A stretch of DNA of 35,586 nt, taken from positions 1 to 35,586 of the IMG/VR virus record IMGVR_UViG_3300013372_003487, one strand, 5' to 3'. The position numbers and the translations under genes are program-made. The notes below the pieces were generated by a model that was not told the origin of the DNA, did not search any database, and saw only the letters and a list, made by a program, of their open reading frames with translations. Position 1 is the stretch's first letter; each line of letters starts with the position of its first letter. Source of the DNA: a virus. Positions 1 through 16,700 of this stretch are shown piece after piece.

Positions 1-657
1 ATTCTTTCCTGTTCCTGATTCGCCAGCAGAAGCAATAGTGATACCTGTTCTTGCTCTCTTTATTTGATTACCATATTTCCCTTCAGCCGAAATCGTTCCT
101 GAGGGCGTCACATCAGTTTCTCCCTGACATTCGGTAGTCAACTGACTATCACCGTTCTTTGTAACACCACCATTTCCTCTGACCAACCAATTTCCGTGAC
201 GGTGACCGGGGTCGTTTACGGTATGGGTATGTGCTGGTATTACAGCATCAGGTGAACCGCCGTTTTGATTTACGGTATAAGAATCTCCTGCTCCAACTAT
301 AAACTTATTAAGCAAGTTTGGTGTGGTGTAACCAAAAACTACTCTTCCATCACACAAAGCCCATCCTGCGGGTATAGAACTTGCTAGTCCATACCACATA
401 ATAATACCACCGAATGGAAACCCTTCAGTCCACACAGGAGGAAGTCCTGAACCTTGAGAGGTGAGAACTTGCTGTGAAGTTCCAGGCGTGTTATTTACAA
501 TAGAACCAACACGAAGAGGGCCAAGAACTTTAATTTCACCAGAACTTGTCACTTCAAACTGTTCGGTTCCAACAGAGTCCTGAACCACAACTCCAGGAGT
601 TATTACAATCTTTGTGGCTAGTGCTGGACTAATTGTATCTACTTTTAATTCTGACAT
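1..657 (-). CDS. Short tail fibre / tail collar protein, gp12-like (3' end cut by window edge)
   Basis: The visible 219 residues open with MSELKVDTISP, a start common in marine phage fibre proteins, and stay open to base 1. Residues about 99-118 (GGIIMWYGLASSIPAGWALC followed by DG) match the tail-collar / microcystin-dependent fold. Next come a TPNLLNKFIVGAG segment (about 129-141) and a histidine-rich stretch with HTHT (about 162-165) and GHRHG (about 170-174). In T4 gp12 such HxH pairs bind metal inside the receptor-binding trimer, so receptor contact at the end of the baseplate is the likely role. The start is ATG at 657 with a GAGGT ribosome site that overlaps the TGA stop of the upstream fibre gene, which suggests translational coupling. 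The C-terminus, where receptor specificity usually lies, is outside the window. Family assignment is firm; equivalence to gp12 itself is inferred. Confidence 0.88.
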   Translation of the reverse strand, partial: MSELKVDTISPALATKIVITPGVVVQDSVGTEQFEVTSSGEIKVLGPLRVGSIVNNTPGTSQQVLTSQGSGLPPVWTEGFPFGGIIMWYGLASSIPAGWALCDGRVVFGYTTPNLLNKFIVGAGDSYTVNQNGGSPDAVIPAHTHTVNDPGHRHGNWLVRGNGGVTKNGDSQLTTECQGETDVTPSGTISAEGKYGNQIKRARTGITIASAGESGTGKN

Positions 658-665
658 GGTTTACC

Positions 666-6180
<5,515 letters not shown>

Positions 6181-6184
<4 letters not shown>

Positions 6185-9100
6185 GTGGCTATCACTCTCA
6201 TGGATTGAACAACTGGAACCACATTACCTAGCGAAGAATACATCACTAGTTTGATTGCAAAAGTTGAGAATTTATCCTTATCAGTCAACTCTAAGGTGTA
6301 TCTGACTTCTTGGAATTCGCCTTCTGCCGTATTTGCATCGGTGGAAGCCGTCATCTTTTGATAACCACGAGTCTCGAAATAAGTGTTTGAATCCGACTCG
6401 TCAGGCAGGGTTCTAGCAAACACTTCAATTGAGGACGGGGTTGGATTGCTGATGGTTAGGAACACATCCAAACGAGTAGCCGGATAATCCAAATTTACTT
6501 TCTTGCTAATATAGCGAGACTTAGACCTTACCGAAGAGTCTACACTTCTGTTATCTGAACTAATTTCGCCGTTATCATTCTGAGAACCAACCTTGTTGTT
6601 GTTTACCAAATTCTCAACAGAAACTATGCAACCACGATCTATATCAATCATCGGAGACACATATTTGTTTTCTGTGCTCATGTAACAGAACACAGAGGTA
6701 AATTTAGTATTTGGATTCAAGTCGGTGGTATCTCTTCTATTGATATTCTTGTTTAGAAGAACATCTGTAGCACCACTAGGCTTCATAATACCTTCTTCTT
6801 GCACAGTTACCGAAGTTCCTGGTGGGGTTACAGCAGGAATTTGAAATCTTACGACCGCCGGGTTTATGAGCGAAGACCCATAATATGTGTTTGGAATGTT
6901 CGATAGACGAAGAACCGAAGTTCCTGAAGTTTCAAATTCACAGATGTTTAGAGCAAACTTCAAATCTTCATTATCAATCTTGGTTAGCGTATTCTGTCCC
7001 TGTGCAGAATAGAGAGAACCAACACCAGGCTGATTAGTTGAAGAATATATCGGTGAACTTTCACTAGAACGATATAAAGTGTCTCCAATCTTGGCTGTGT
7101 GAACCGAGAACTTATCACTGCTTGTTTTTAACGAGAAGCAGTATTCGTATCCTGGTGCCAGATATACAGGAGATGAGAATTTAAACTTGGTTTCGGAATC
7201 TGTCGCATAATCGCTAACAGTTATTGAGTTTGAATAAACTGTTGATGTCGCTAAAGGTAGAACTTTAGATGGGTGCGGATAGCCCCCGCTCATCGGTTTA
7301 ATTGACATTGTAATTGGAACATTATAAGCCGAGTCAACCGTCTTAAACCACAAAGAAACGCTGTTTGCAAACACCCCATAAGGATATAAAACAGGATCAA
7401 TATAGAAGGATTGTGATAATGGATCCACCTTTCCAACACTTGATGCAGAATTTGAAGTGTTCTTCGTGAACACATTAGATTCTATGTTTGGTGAATTTAC
7501 GCTTACTCTGTAAGAAACTGGCTTACGAGTGCTAATTATACCTGCATCAAAATCCTTGGATTCGTTACTGCCGTCAGCATTAAAGATTTTATCTGCTGCG
7601 GTTGTGATTGCAGTTATATCGTTTGTGCTACTATCGCACAAGCGAATTAGTTTAGCACCAGTCTTTACTTTACCAGTTTCGTTTAACAGTATTGCATAAT
7701 TGGTTGCAGTTGCCCCAACTCCAATTGAGCCCGAAGGAGATGTGGTTATTGAAGCAGCCGTAGCACCTATGTTGTAAACTCCTGCTGTAAATCCTGGAGT
7801 TACTTGGTAGATTGTAGATGGGGTTGTGCTGCCATCAACAAATGCCCAAACTTTGGTTGAGGGTTTCAATTCTTCAGCAACAATAAGTGTGTAGATGTTT
7901 CTTGCGTAAAAATCTACATCCTTGTTTGCTTTACTTCCCAACTTCTTGTTAACAATTGATTCTGGTGTTATTGACTTTGGTGACAAGATGCCAGAGAATC
8001 TAGCAAAATTTGCATTTACCGACATTTCATCGGTTTGCTTGTTAGCCAAAGTTTGACTTGTTTCGTCTGTATATGCTTTCCCGAACCAGTTTGTTTCCCA
8101 GTCATTCCATTGTGTTCCAAATCCTCCAATTTGACCGGGGCCTGTGCCTCCTTCAGCACCCAAACTTCCTCTTACAGAATACGACCAGTTATCGTTTTCT
8201 CCCGAAACATTAACACGAACAGATGGAGATTGTGTATCTGCCATCCAAAAGTCTGAATCAGGATAAGTTTTTAGTGAACCCATGAAGTTAAAGATGCCGT
8301 ATGGGTTTACTTGACGAGAAGATGTTGCCAACGGTTGATTTACTCCAGCAACCTCATTGTTGATGCTGATAGTATAAATTCTATCAGCAGTAGGGCCTGG
8401 AAGGGCTGACGGTGAAATTAGAGAGGATGCTGGCAAACGAGTGTCGATATCCACTCTATAAATTTTGCTTCTAAATGCGGGGCGAAGCACGGTAGTTTCT
8501 GGATCAATTGCCGCATTAAACATCTTACTCTTAACATCTGCAATATTGTGACCACGGAAGGTGTCTACAAGAATTCCCTTCTTGGGAACAACATTACCGT
8601 CTACATCCTCTATAACAGTATTTTTTGCTTCTTGTTCTAGCAAATTCAAAGATGTGTAGTATTCTACAGCATCAATTCGCTTCTCTAAAATACCAATGTC
8701 TTCCATTGTGTAACGCTTGTTATTTTGAATTCTTACCGAAACATCATCCTTGGTGTTTGTATAAGGAGAATAATTCAAAGTGTAAAGCGTCATTGCATTA
8801 GCGTCATCTGGTGGTGTTGGAGCAGAAATATCAGCAATACCAGACACCAACTTGAATTCTTTGTTTCTTGTCAGAACAATCTTATCTGTTCTAGGTAAGT
8901 ATCTCTTAACATTCAAATAATTTACGCTGTTGTCTGACGGCAAAATGTTTGGCATAAATGTGTCATCGGGCATTTTGTCTGGACGGAAATCTATTACATC
9001 AGAAAGTTTGTAGGACTTTCCTGTGTCAGGACTGCTGTATGATGGAATTTGCTCTAGCGGCAAGTTGTAAGAATTTACAGTAAACGGAGCGGAGGTTGCT

Positions 9101-11268
9101 CCGGCTACAGGACGAGCAAAGTAAAGCATATTCACGGTTAGTCCTGAAGTTATTCCACCAGGAACTGAGCCTGCGGTGTAACCAGGTGCTAGCACCAACT
9201 TAGACCAATCGTAATAGTTGTCTCGCTGCCCCGTATCCAAAACAAAGTAATTACTTACATCTCCTGAAGCACTCGTAATACCAGATACACTTACAACATC
9301 AACATATTTGTTTAGGTAAACAAATTGTCTTCCATTAAATGTGGAGCCTGTTGGGCCAACTTCGTATTCAATTGGGCCTGTTACTGTTATTGCGGAAGAA
9401 GTTAAGGTTTTTGCTCGGTAAAGATAACTACCACCTATCCCCTTTAGGGCAACTTCAAAGTTTACTGTTGCAGTTACCCCTGTTGGGCCAGCAGTTAGGT
9501 AAAGAACCCCATATGTGCTGCTATCGCCTTCAGCCAAAACATTAGAAACTGAATTGCCTGATAGACTTATAACAGAGAGTGTGTTATCTGGCGAGTAAAC
9601 TCCTGAAGCGTAATCAAAATACGCTTTTGCTGGATCCGCACCAAAACCAATTGAACTTATAGAAATTTGAGCAGAACCTGTTGCACTAAATTCTACCTGT
9701 TTGCTCATTCTAACTTTATAGTCCACATCGCTTATGTCATAGGTTCCAATTCCTGCGGTGTGTGGATACAGTAAGGTATTGGTAAAGTCTTTTAGTTCCG
9801 AACCGCCTGTTGGAGAATAGGTTTCAAAGAGTTGTTGTCCTGTTCCAGTTTTACCAGGCACATAAAGACTCTTTGTGTCGGCAAATACGCTTGTCCCGCT
9901 CATTGAAACATCAAACAAATCTACACGCCAACGCTGACCTGTTGGGCCGCCCTTGAATTCGATGCCTCTAACCTTTGCTGTTCCGATAGGAGCATATGCT
10001 CCTGTTGATGATTTGTTTGAACCGAGAATAACGGTTGGGATTTTGTTTAAGTTAAATCCTGTTAATCCAAGGCTTGGGAAAGATGCATTTGGGTTTAGTT
10101 CCGCCAAAACATATGGACCAACAACAGAAGAGATGCGAGCATCTTCAAATTCTCGTGTGGCTCTAGCCTTGGGCAGATCAATTTTAGTTACGCCTTGTGT
10201 TTCAAATTCATAACCAAAAATATACGCTTTGCCTGCACCGATTTCAGCGACTAGTGTTGCTCCTGTTGCCCCATAAACTCCTTCGCTTATAGAGATTGAA
10301 AACGGATCAACAATATAGTTTCCAGATTCATCATAAGTTCTTCTCGCTAGTGTGTCTCCCAACACAGCATATGATGGATATTTTTCTTTCTTGATTGTTG
10401 TTCCATCAACAATTCTTATAAATTCAACAAAATCTCGTCTTGAAAAATTATCTGTTGAAGAAGTGTTGGTTGGATTAAACTGATATTGCGTTATAGTCAT
10501 TCCAATCTTATAACGATCTGCGCCAGGAGCAGAGTAGTTATAGAATCCGAATGATGGATCCTTTAGAGTTTCGTCTTCTTCACTAGTAATAAATTCACGA
10601 CTTACATTAAATCCAACCCGTGATGTTGGGTTATTGTAGAGGCGAACTTGAGATCCTGTAGATCCGGTTAGTGAATACGCTCCAATTGTTTGTAGATCGT
10701 TTGCAACAAAGAATCCATCAACATAACGAACTCCTGATCCAGCATTGATAAGAATTGCATTACCTAAAGCGTAACCAGTCAAACTTCCTGAAGTTACTCC
10801 AGAGATAACCATAGAAACGCTGCTTCCGTTTGGAGCAGTTCCGCCTACCGCTAATCCGTTTGAAAATGCTGTTCCGCCTGAAGTATACTCAAAGAATATG
10901 ACAGGCATATTGTCTACCGTGCTTGACGACAGACCACTTTCTGCGTGAACGATTTTAGCGTTTGCTCTGCCTGATACTGTTAAAACTGATCCGATAGTGT
11001 CGGTTATACTCAAAGTTCCCGTTAATCCGGTAACACGAGCATATTTTACACGGTTTTCAACAACCTCTCCACCTAAAACAATTGATCCTTCTTCAAAAAT
11101 ATTGTCTCCAAATTTCGAGATTTGATTCTGAAGAATGGATTGAAGTTGTGTGAGTTCACGAGCCTGAATTGCATATCCCGGTCTAAACAACATTCTAAGA
11201 AACTTTTTGTTCTGATCGTAATCATCGTAATAAGGATCAACATTAAAGATGGTTGGATCGTATGTCAT
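6181..11268 (-). CDS. DUF4815-type baseplate/tail structural protein (1695 aa)
   Basis: The N-terminus is the hallmark of DUF4815 virion proteins of T4-like marine phages: YDPTIFNVDPYYDDYDQNKK, then FLRMLFRPGYAIQARELTQL and LQNQISKFGDNIFEEGS within the first 65 residues. The C-terminus (KFSTFAIKLVMYSSLG, then QSMRVIAT) also fits that family. The middle is beta-rich and full of short G/T/S loops. Position after gp8 and before the fibres matches where T4 has gp9 and gp10, so a baseplate periphery or fibre-attachment role is likely, but no sequence match to gp10 is claimed. The ATG at 11268 follows AAGGAAA at a good distance, and the gap to the upstream stop is 15 bases. Fifty to seventy residues of high family similarity anchor the start. 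Confidence 0.87.
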
Positions 11269-11283
11269 ATGGTTTCCTTAGGC

Positions 11284-13758
11284 TCAGAACTGGAAGAGAA
11301 CCTTGATTTCCTCTCTCTGTTCAATATTTCTCTTGATTGGTTGCGTATTCTGTATGTAGATAAGTTCACCGGAGCGATACAGGAGTTCTTCTTCGTGAAC
11401 CACCGAGTTTACGAGACAATTTGCGGAACTTGACGCAGAATCTTTAAATTCTATCTGTGTTCCGGTGAATGTTCCTTTGACACCTGAAAGTCTCAAGGTT
11501 CCTGTTGTTGCTCCCACAGGGGAGAAAGACCACTCAACAACAAGTCCAGTTCCTTGGGTGGTTGCTCCTGTTATTCCCCGAACAGCAAAATCACTCGGGA
11601 AAGAAATTGTGGAGAATGGTTTAGCCTCAGTTGTAACAACCGTTAAAGTTGTGGTTTGATCGTATACTGAAACAGATTCTCGTGTAATTTCTCCAATATC
11701 CACAACTTTCGCTGTGGCTGAAACTCCTGTCGGGCCACCCAAAGTTGGGCGCATGTAGTAATCAGATTCCACCAAGTATTCAAACCGATTTGGATATTTT
11801 GTTGGATCTTCAACATATAGAGTTCCCAATGCATTATTGCCTGGAGCGGTTTCCCACTTATTGATTATTCCCGTGAAACGAGAATTTGAAATATTATTCT
11901 GTCTGTTACCGATAGAATTTACCCACAAGCCTGGACGGAAATCTGAGCCGTCCATTCGGAACTCTGCGCCCGAAGCACCTGAAGCAGGCGAAATCTTTAG
12001 ACGAAGAATTTCGCGTCCTTCGGTTCCAGCAACTGTTCTGCGATTTATATCCAAGATTGTAAAGTTTCCGCTACTTGCTGCTCCTGTTGAAGAAGCAACA
12101 ATTCCTCCACAAACAAATGCTCCTGATGTTATCGACTCAACAACAAGTTCGGATGTTCCGTTGTAACCACTAACCCCATCATTCCAAGAAACTATTCTTG
12201 CCGTTGCTGCGCTTAACCCTGTAGCACCATCAGCACCAGTTTTACCTTGTATTAGTGTTGCTCCACCTATAAAAGATCCAGACAAGCCCCATTGCTCTAG
12301 TCTAAATCTGGTTTGAGGTTTCTTTAATAGTGGGTTTTTTATAATACCAAATTGGCGGTAGTCATTATTAACAGATAGTTTTTTTCGTTCATCTTGACTA
12401 AAATCAATCACAACCATTAACGCGGCCGCGCCCAATTCTTTTATGGCATTACTTCCATGCCCGCCCGGAGGAGACAGAACAATATTTGCAACATCGTTAA
12501 TGTTTCCTGTTCCTGTGAATCCTGCTGCAAAGGTTAATCCCTTTACAGATATAAAATTTGCTCTACTATATCCAGCACCAGTGTCAACCATTTCGAACGA
12601 ATCAATCAAGGTCTGATTGTAAATGTTCGTTAGATTGCAGTTATCTCTAGAAGAAGTTACACCAGGCCCAAATTTAACGGTAATATCTGCCTCTTTAAAT
12701 TTGTTTAGGTATGTTTCTCGTGAATTGCCGTCGCCTTCTATTCTGATGTTTGGAACAATCGAAAACTTGCTAGAGTTTGCAGACAAACCAACAGTTAGAG
12801 GCTCATCTAAAGTAATTGTTCCGTAGTTACCTATGGCGGTGTAATTGTAGGTTTTGATTACACGGCGTTGCCCTTCACCAGGACCAGAATCTACCGAGAA
12901 AACTAGATCGTTATAAAAGTCATTTAGACCAATCAGATAAGGACTGTAAATTCTTATTGATCCTGTATATCCGTTTGAATAGTTTTGAGAAATTGAGTTA
13001 GAATTGTTTGGAGTTACACAATTTACAGCGGTTAGATATGGTCTATATTCTGCTCGAAGTTCTGTGAAAGCAATTTCTCCATCAATAGCACTTTGTTGAA
13101 CATTCCATTGCAGTGATCGTTCTTCATCAACTAGGCGAAGATAATCCACATACTCAACCGGAATGTATCCTTGAACTACAACTCTTTGAAATGCTGCGGT
13201 TGAACTTGAAGTTTCATCGTATACAGTCTTTGTGATAAACTTTCTTTTGCTCTCTGGAATCATATACATGAATTTCCAGCGATATCCATCAGAAAGTTTA
13301 CGAATTTCAGGATCAGTGTGTGTTGGTGCAACTGTAGATGCAGAGTTGTAATAGTTGTCTATGCACTTATAGACTCGCGTTTCATCAACAACCACATAAA
13401 ATCTAACAGGATTTATTGGATCAAAAACATCAGAATCATAGCGATAAGGCTCGTAAACAGATCCCAATTTCCAATCAAATCTTGGTATCACTAAAGAGGC
13501 GTTATCTTGGGTTAGCCGCTTTACAGCAACAACATTTTCCCAAAATTCAGTTTCTGTATCATCTGTATCGTTTGATAATGGAACAGAACTAGCATATGAG
13601 CCTGATGCTCCATTAGAAATTTCTTCAGTTTTCCAAGGATTTACTCTACCTATACTTAAGAAATAATTATTTTCGGATGAAATTGAAAGATCCGAAAGCA
13701 CCATTTCTGAAAGGTGTCTTCTAAAATTTTGCCGTATTGGTGAACAGGATGATGACAT
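11284..13758 (-). CDS. gp8: Baseplate wedge subunit gp8-like, enlarged (824 aa)
   Basis: T4 gp8 is a 334-residue dimeric wedge protein that joins gp6, gp7 and gp10. The landmarks are here at both ends. Residues 30-42 read NNYFLSIGRVNPW. At about 89-96 is LVIPRFDW, at 157-167 DGYRWKFMYMI, and the C-terminus reads RSGELIYIQNTQPIKR, then EEIKVLFQF, closely following the T4 C-terminal pattern. The extra length is central, roughly residues 240-785: beta-rich with a collagen-like GKTGADGATG at 505-514. The start is ATG 13758, 17 bases after the previous stop; only a weak AGGT ribosome site is visible, so coupling may help. The identification is strong; what the insertion does is unknown. Confidence 0.92.
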   Translation of the reverse strand: MSSSCSPIRQNFRRHLSEMVLSDLSISSENNYFLSIGRVNPWKTEEISNGASGSYASSVPLSNDTDDTETEFWENVVAVKRLTQDNASLVIPRFDWKLGSVYEPYRYDSDVFDPINPVRFYVVVDETRVYKCIDNYYNSASTVAPTHTDPEIRKLSDGYRWKFMYMIPESKRKFITKTVYDETSSSTAAFQRVVVQGYIPVEYVDYLRLVDEERSLQWNVQQSAIDGEIAFTELRAEYRPYLTAVNCVTPNNSNSISQNYSNGYTGSIRIYSPYLIGLNDFYNDLVFSVDSGPGEGQRRVIKTYNYTAIGNYGTITLDEPLTVGLSANSSKFSIVPNIRIEGDGNSRETYLNKFKEADITVKFGPGVTSSRDNCNLTNIYNQTLIDSFEMVDTGAGYSRANFISVKGLTFAAGFTGTGNINDVANIVLSPPGGHGSNAIKELGAAALMVVIDFSQDERKKLSVNNDYRQFGIIKNPLLKKPQTRFRLEQWGLSGSFIGGATLIQGKTGADGATGLSAATARIVSWNDGVSGYNGTSELVVESITSGAFVCGGIVASSTGAASSGNFTILDINRRTVAGTEGREILRLKISPASGASGAEFRMDGSDFRPGLWVNSIGNRQNNISNSRFTGIINKWETAPGNNALGTLYVEDPTKYPNRFEYLVESDYYMRPTLGGPTGVSATAKVVDIGEITRESVSVYDQTTTLTVVTTEAKPFSTISFPSDFAVRGITGATTQGTGLVVEWSFSPVGATTGTLRLSGVKGTFTGTQIEFKDSASSSANCLVNSVVHEEELLYRSGELIYIQNTQPIKRNIEQREEIKVLFQF

Positions 13759-13775
13759 ATTACCTATTATCTATA

Positions 13776-16700
13776 TTAGGTTAATTGGTAATTAAATTCC
13801 TTGACGGTTTCGCTGCCTGGAATAATGGCATTTGAAACATTTCGGAAGTATAGTTTAAGTCGATATACGCAATTTGTGTTTGGATACTGATTTCCTCTCC
13901 AACTAAATGGACTTCCTACGGTTCCTCTACCCAAAGTTATTGCACCAGGCTCGCTGTTCGGATTGTCGGGATTTACGAACGGATATAGGATGTTTATGCT
14001 GTTGGCAGAGGTTGGGAAAGGTCCCACCGAAGCCATCTGATATTCCTTGCCGGTTTCATCCACCACAGACAAATCTGCCCAAAGACTTATTGCCGAGTAA
14101 TACGAGAGGTATAGCAAGGTTGAAAGACCTGTCAATTCACCCGAAGAAATCAGAACACCATCAAGTTGAATGTTCATGGATCGGCTACCAGGTTCACTAT
14201 CAACCACATATTGGGTATCTGTGCTCCAATCTGGCGTGTTTACTGGCTTTCCGTTCAGGGCAATCACCTTAACTTGAGGAACAGGAGGAGCCAAAACTTC
14301 TTGATTTTTACAATTAAATTCAGGACCAACTGGCATTTCTAGGAATGAACGAAGAGTTATCTTTCTGAATTCTGAATAATCTACTCTAGAACCCGGAGTT
14401 GTTAGTGCGAGTATTGGGCCGCTATCTCCAGTTTCTCCTGAGGTCGAGCCGGTTTGACCCAATTCACAGTTACAAGTTTCAACACAATATATGTGATTTA
14501 GTCTGTAGTCAGCAGAACAATCTATAGGCAGACATTGCCCGCAATTTTCATATGCTTGTTCTGTTGGGCAATCAACACAAGAAGCACATCCTTGTCCAAC
14601 ACAACCGTTTGCAACACAAACAGAGCAATCAATAGAAGGGACACATTCGCAATCTCTACAGAAACCATAATTTATGCTATACTGATTATCACAATCGGAT
14701 GGTGTGCATTGCGAACAGTCTGTATAAGAAATTTCACAACCACAATCAATACAGAATTGGTGATTTATAGAAGTTGAATTATCACAATCTCCTTGTAGAC
14801 ACTGATTGCAATTTGTATATCTTGCAGGGCCGTCATATATACACTCTTCACATTCTGTTCTGCAACGAACACCGTTGCAATCATTTTGAACACATTCATC
14901 ACAAAGAACTGTTGTTGGCACACAACCACAAGTGTTTCGGCAGAATTTTGTGTTAACTGTTATTGCATCGCAATCTAGTTGAGTGCATTGATTGCAATTG
15001 GTGTAACTTGTTCCACAACCACATTCAAGACAGAAAGCATAATTTCTAGTTCCAGGAGTGCAATCAGCCGGAGTGCAGTCTGAACACTTGGTATATTTCT
15101 TGCAACCTGTGCAATTATGACAACCCGAGCATCCTTGGCAATCATAACTTCCCGTAATTGTAAAACATTCAAATATTGGTGAGCAGCATTCACAGCCTGT
15201 GCATCCAGAACTCGTTTGACCTGGAGGTGGGCAACCTGTGCAACTGTGACAGCCCGAGCATCCTGCACAATCGTATAGACCACTAACAATATTATAACAA
15301 GGCAATCCTTCCCAAGTGCTGCATGCTCCACAACCAGTTGGGCCAGCAGACGCTCCTGTTAACGAGCAGCCCGTGCAACCGCCAAATCCTGAGCAACCAA
15401 GACAATCGTAAATTCCTAAGAAAGTGTTCCAACAAGCAAATCCATTGGCTGTAGTTCCACAGCATAGAGCACCAGAGCAGGTTGGACCTGTTACAGGGCA
15501 ACCTGTGCATTGCCAACAACCTGAGCAACCTTCACAGTCATACGCTGTTGGTATGTTCATTGTGTAGCAAGGATTTACTTCAGAACAACGAGCGCATCCT
15601 GTGGCTGGTGCTGTTATTCCACAACCCGTGAAACCAAAGCAACCCGAGCATCCTTCACAATCCTTCAATCCTGTTATACGATTGAATCCGCCAGTCATGC
15701 AACAATCGCATCCAACACATCCACCTGTTACAGGACATCCTGTGCATGAGAAGCACCCCGAGCATCCCTCGCAGTCATATAGACCTGTTACAATGTTGTA
15801 GCAACCGCCTGTTACGCTTGTTGAGCAGCATCCGCAGCCTGTGCAAGAAGTTGCTCCTGTGATAGAGCAGCCTATACATCCGTGGCAGCCAGAGCATCCT
15901 TGGCAATCGTAAATACCTTCAACAGTAAAACACGGGAAATCTACACTACAAAGAGCGCAGCCAGTAAGTGCTCCGGTAACTCCGCATCCTGTGCAAGAGA
16001 AGCAGCCAGAGCATCCTTGGCAATCATAAATGCCCGTTACAATATTAAAACATGGGCCTGTTGTGCTTGAAGAACAGCAGCCGCAACCTGTGCATGAAGT
16101 TGCTCCTGTAATTCCGCATCCTGTGCATCCCCAACATCCTGAACATCCTTGACAATCGTAAATGCCTTCAATAGTAAAACAAGTATTAAATTGACTGCAA
16201 AGATCACACCCCGTGAGCGGTGCGGTAATGCCGCATCCTGTGCAACCATTATAACCAGAACAACCAACACAATCATAAAGTCCTGTTACAAGATTATAGC
16301 AAAGATTACCACTTGCTACTGTTCCGCAACAAGCCGTTCCTCCTGCTCCTGTGCAACCAGTTGAGCCACTTGTTCCGGTTCCGCCGCTAATTCCGCATCC
16401 TGTGCAACTCCAGCATCCTGAACATCCTTCACAGTCATAAAGTCCTGTTACCATATTGAAGCAAGTAGCCACAGGATCACAAACTGCACAAGGATTGGTT
16501 GGTATAGTTGTGCATCCTGTGCAACCAAAACAACCAGAGCAACCGTCGCAATCGTAAATACCGTCTAGTTTCCAACAAGGAAGATCTGACCGACAAAGAT
16601 TGCATCCCGAAACTCCTGTTGGGCCCTGAGGACATCCTGTGCAACTATAGCATCCTGAACATCCTTCGCAGTCGTAGAGTCCTGTTACTATGCTAAAACA

